From Bdellovibrio sp. (GTDB lineage: Bacteria; Bdellovibrionota; Bdellovibrionia; Bdellovibrionales; Bdellovibrionaceae), in NCBI GenBank assembly GCA_025359945.1, contig JANYDD010000094.1:1-42571 (forward strand): DNA of 42,571 nucleotides, given 5' to 3'. The notes beneath the pieces were generated by a model. The model had not been told where the DNA came from, ran no database searches, and was given only the letters and a program-made list of their open reading frames with translations. Below are positions 41,702-42,571 of this stretch, one piece after another. The position numbers and the translations under genes were made by a program. Numbering within the stretch: the stretch's first letter is position 1; each line of letters opens with the position of its first letter.

Positions 41702-41770
41702 TTGTACAAAAACTCCGGACGAGTCGTTGCCGTGGGCGCTAACGTAGTTTTGTTTTCTCACGACGATTCC

Positions 41771-42091
41771 CTATTGAAAAAGTGGGAACGTCGCGCCTAA
41801 GTTGTTATCAACGCCCGGAAGTTTGATATCCAAACAACCTCCGAAAGTTCCAAGGTTTTGGTAGTTTCCAAGACTAAGGTAATTCACCGAGTTGATCAGA
41901 TTGCTATAATTGGGATTGGTTAAATTTTGTATCGAGAAGCTTGTCGCCAGGCCCAAATTAGTGGACCAAATGGGCGTGACGGCAGTGGATTCCCAATTCG
42001 CGTTCAGAGCATCCCAATTCGTCAACGGCAGACTTCGATTAAACAAAGCCATGTAGGCAAGATCAGTAGCAATTGAAGCGTTGGACTTCGT
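41771..42091 (-). pseudogene. C-terminal fragment of an unknown secreted protein
   Basis: The frame is open from 42091 (after a TGA at 42094-42092) to TAG at 41771 and is coding-like: SNASIATDLAYMALFNRSL, then many N, L, S, T residues, WSTNLGLATSFSIQNL, and one Cys in GTFGGCLDIK. Composition is that of an extracellular protein. An ATG occurs at 42052 but without a ribosome binding site, and the residues before it fit the same protein. Probably the tail of a truncated gene. Confidence 0.4.
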
Positions 42092-42448
42092 TCAATTTCG
42101 GCACCACTACCAGCGGGTATGGTTTTTGATCCGCTAACCGGAAATATTTCAGGTGCCGCGACAGCTCAATCAGCTCAAAATACTTACACGGTGTCTGCAA
42201 AAAATGCGTTGGGGCAGGTTCCATTTACTTTTTCTTTGAAAGTTTCCAACCCCGAAGATCCGATTTTGATTTCTTATTCGCAGGCCAATTTTATTTTCAA
42301 AACAGGATCAGCTGTAACCTTAGCGCCCAGAGTTCAAGCCGGAATTCCAGTTAAATATTCTATCAGTCCTGCACTCCCATCTGGTCTGATATTCCCACCT
42401 ATGCACATGACGCCAGCAAATTCGCCTTGCCGAATATTGTCGACTTGA
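42077..42448 (+). pseudogene. fragment with putative Ig (He_PIG-like) domains
   Basis: Open from 42077 after TGA: SISAPLPAGMVFDPLTGNIS followed by an A/T-rich TYTVSAKNALG segment, then a second start of the same motif (KYSISPALPSGLIF, about 42350-42394). This is the repeat pattern of bacterial He_PIG Ig-like domains, Y-S-I-S-P-x-L-P-x-G-L-x-F-D-P-x-T-G-x-I-S-G. It has no signal peptide or start site, and the second copy is cut after LIF. Repeats of this kind occur in long surface adhesins. Confidence 0.5.
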
Positions 42449-42495
42449 ATGCGCTCCAGTCGAACACGACAGGTATAGTAGGTAACATGGGATAG
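42370..42495 (+). pseudogene. short fragment in a second frame, possible continuation of a secreted protein
   Basis: The frame beginning near 42370 reads TPIWSDIPTYAHDASKFALP and then NIVDLNALQSNTTGIVGNMG up to TAG at 42493-42495. It overlaps the Ig-like fragment in another frame, so a frameshift or recombination joint lies around 42370-42400. FALPN resembles the end motif of tail-collar-type repeats, but this is too short to assign. The bases from 42496 to the end show nothing. Confidence 0.25.
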
Positions 42496-42571
42496 TTAGT
42501 CTTTAGGCACAAAAAAAGATACGACCTTCGATTTATTTTTTTTTAATTTCTTCATATGACCATTCACTTCA

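Noticed and set aside
41573-41761. Minus-strand frame of 62 residues opposite the XRE remnant
   Set aside because: The plus-strand frame reads recognisable XRE sequence, so the minus frame is its shadow.

Overview
The window looks like chromosomal DNA of a Bdellovibrio-like bacterium (Bdellovibrionota). Three things point there: two short flagellins without a variable domain, an asymmetric, lipoprotein-rich gene set, and FliA-type promoters that read TCAAGTTC-N11-GCCGAGAA. The assignment rests on gene content and style only. No rRNA, tRNA or CRISPR array was seen.

Left part (1-12.8 kb), accessory in character. It opens with the 3' end of an IS1595-type transposase. A secreted protein with a polymorphic-toxin-like C-terminal nuclease domain follows, then a small zinc-ribbon protein. 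Next is an aldehyde-dehydrogenase-fold protein that has lost its catalytic cysteine and glutamate. Upstream of it lies a structured leader with overlapping mini-ORFs and an intrinsic terminator. An orphan ABC ATPase, a divergent flagellin, a decayed exported-protein gene, an HNH nuclease and an AAA_14/DUF4143 ATPase behind strong palindromes come next. A canonical flagellin with a sigma-28 promoter and a strong terminator, an exported protein and nadB close this part.

Central part (12.9-26.2 kb), housekeeping and envelope. One tightly packed plus-strand run carries a sensor kinase, a degenerate receiver/GGDEF-like protein, alr, mlaE-mlaF-mlaD, purH, a GYF_2/TPR membrane protein, a lipoprotein and cysE. 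Most junctions overlap or are very short, so cell-wall precursor supply, lipid trafficking, purine and cysteine synthesis probably share transcription. An RsmI-like methyltransferase and a HAD hydrolase converge on it from the minus strand.

Right-centre (26.4-33.5 kb). A phnD-phnC-phnE importer sits behind a five-unit tandem 14-nt repeat that carries Shine-Dalgarno cores and two overlapping uORFs. A FliA-type promoter then drives a GYF_2-GYF_2-PilZ protein and a von Willebrand A lipoprotein. An exported Cys-rich protein and a polysaccharide deacetylase lipoprotein with a long N-terminal extension follow.

Right part (33.6-42.6 kb). A complex I hydrophilic-arm operon (nuoB, nuoCD fusion, nuoE, nuoF, a short nuoG, nuoI) lacks nuoA, nuoH and all other membrane subunits here. 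It is followed by an unrecognised gene and recO. The last 1.1 kb is a mosaic of gene fragments: an XRE regulator with stops, and pieces of secreted proteins on both strands.

The most unusual signals are the leader before the aldehyde-dehydrogenase-like gene (3269-3606), the repeat/uORF array before phnD (26391-26469), the secreted toxin-like gene at the left end, and the FliA-type promoters that link a flagellin to a PilZ/vWA pair.
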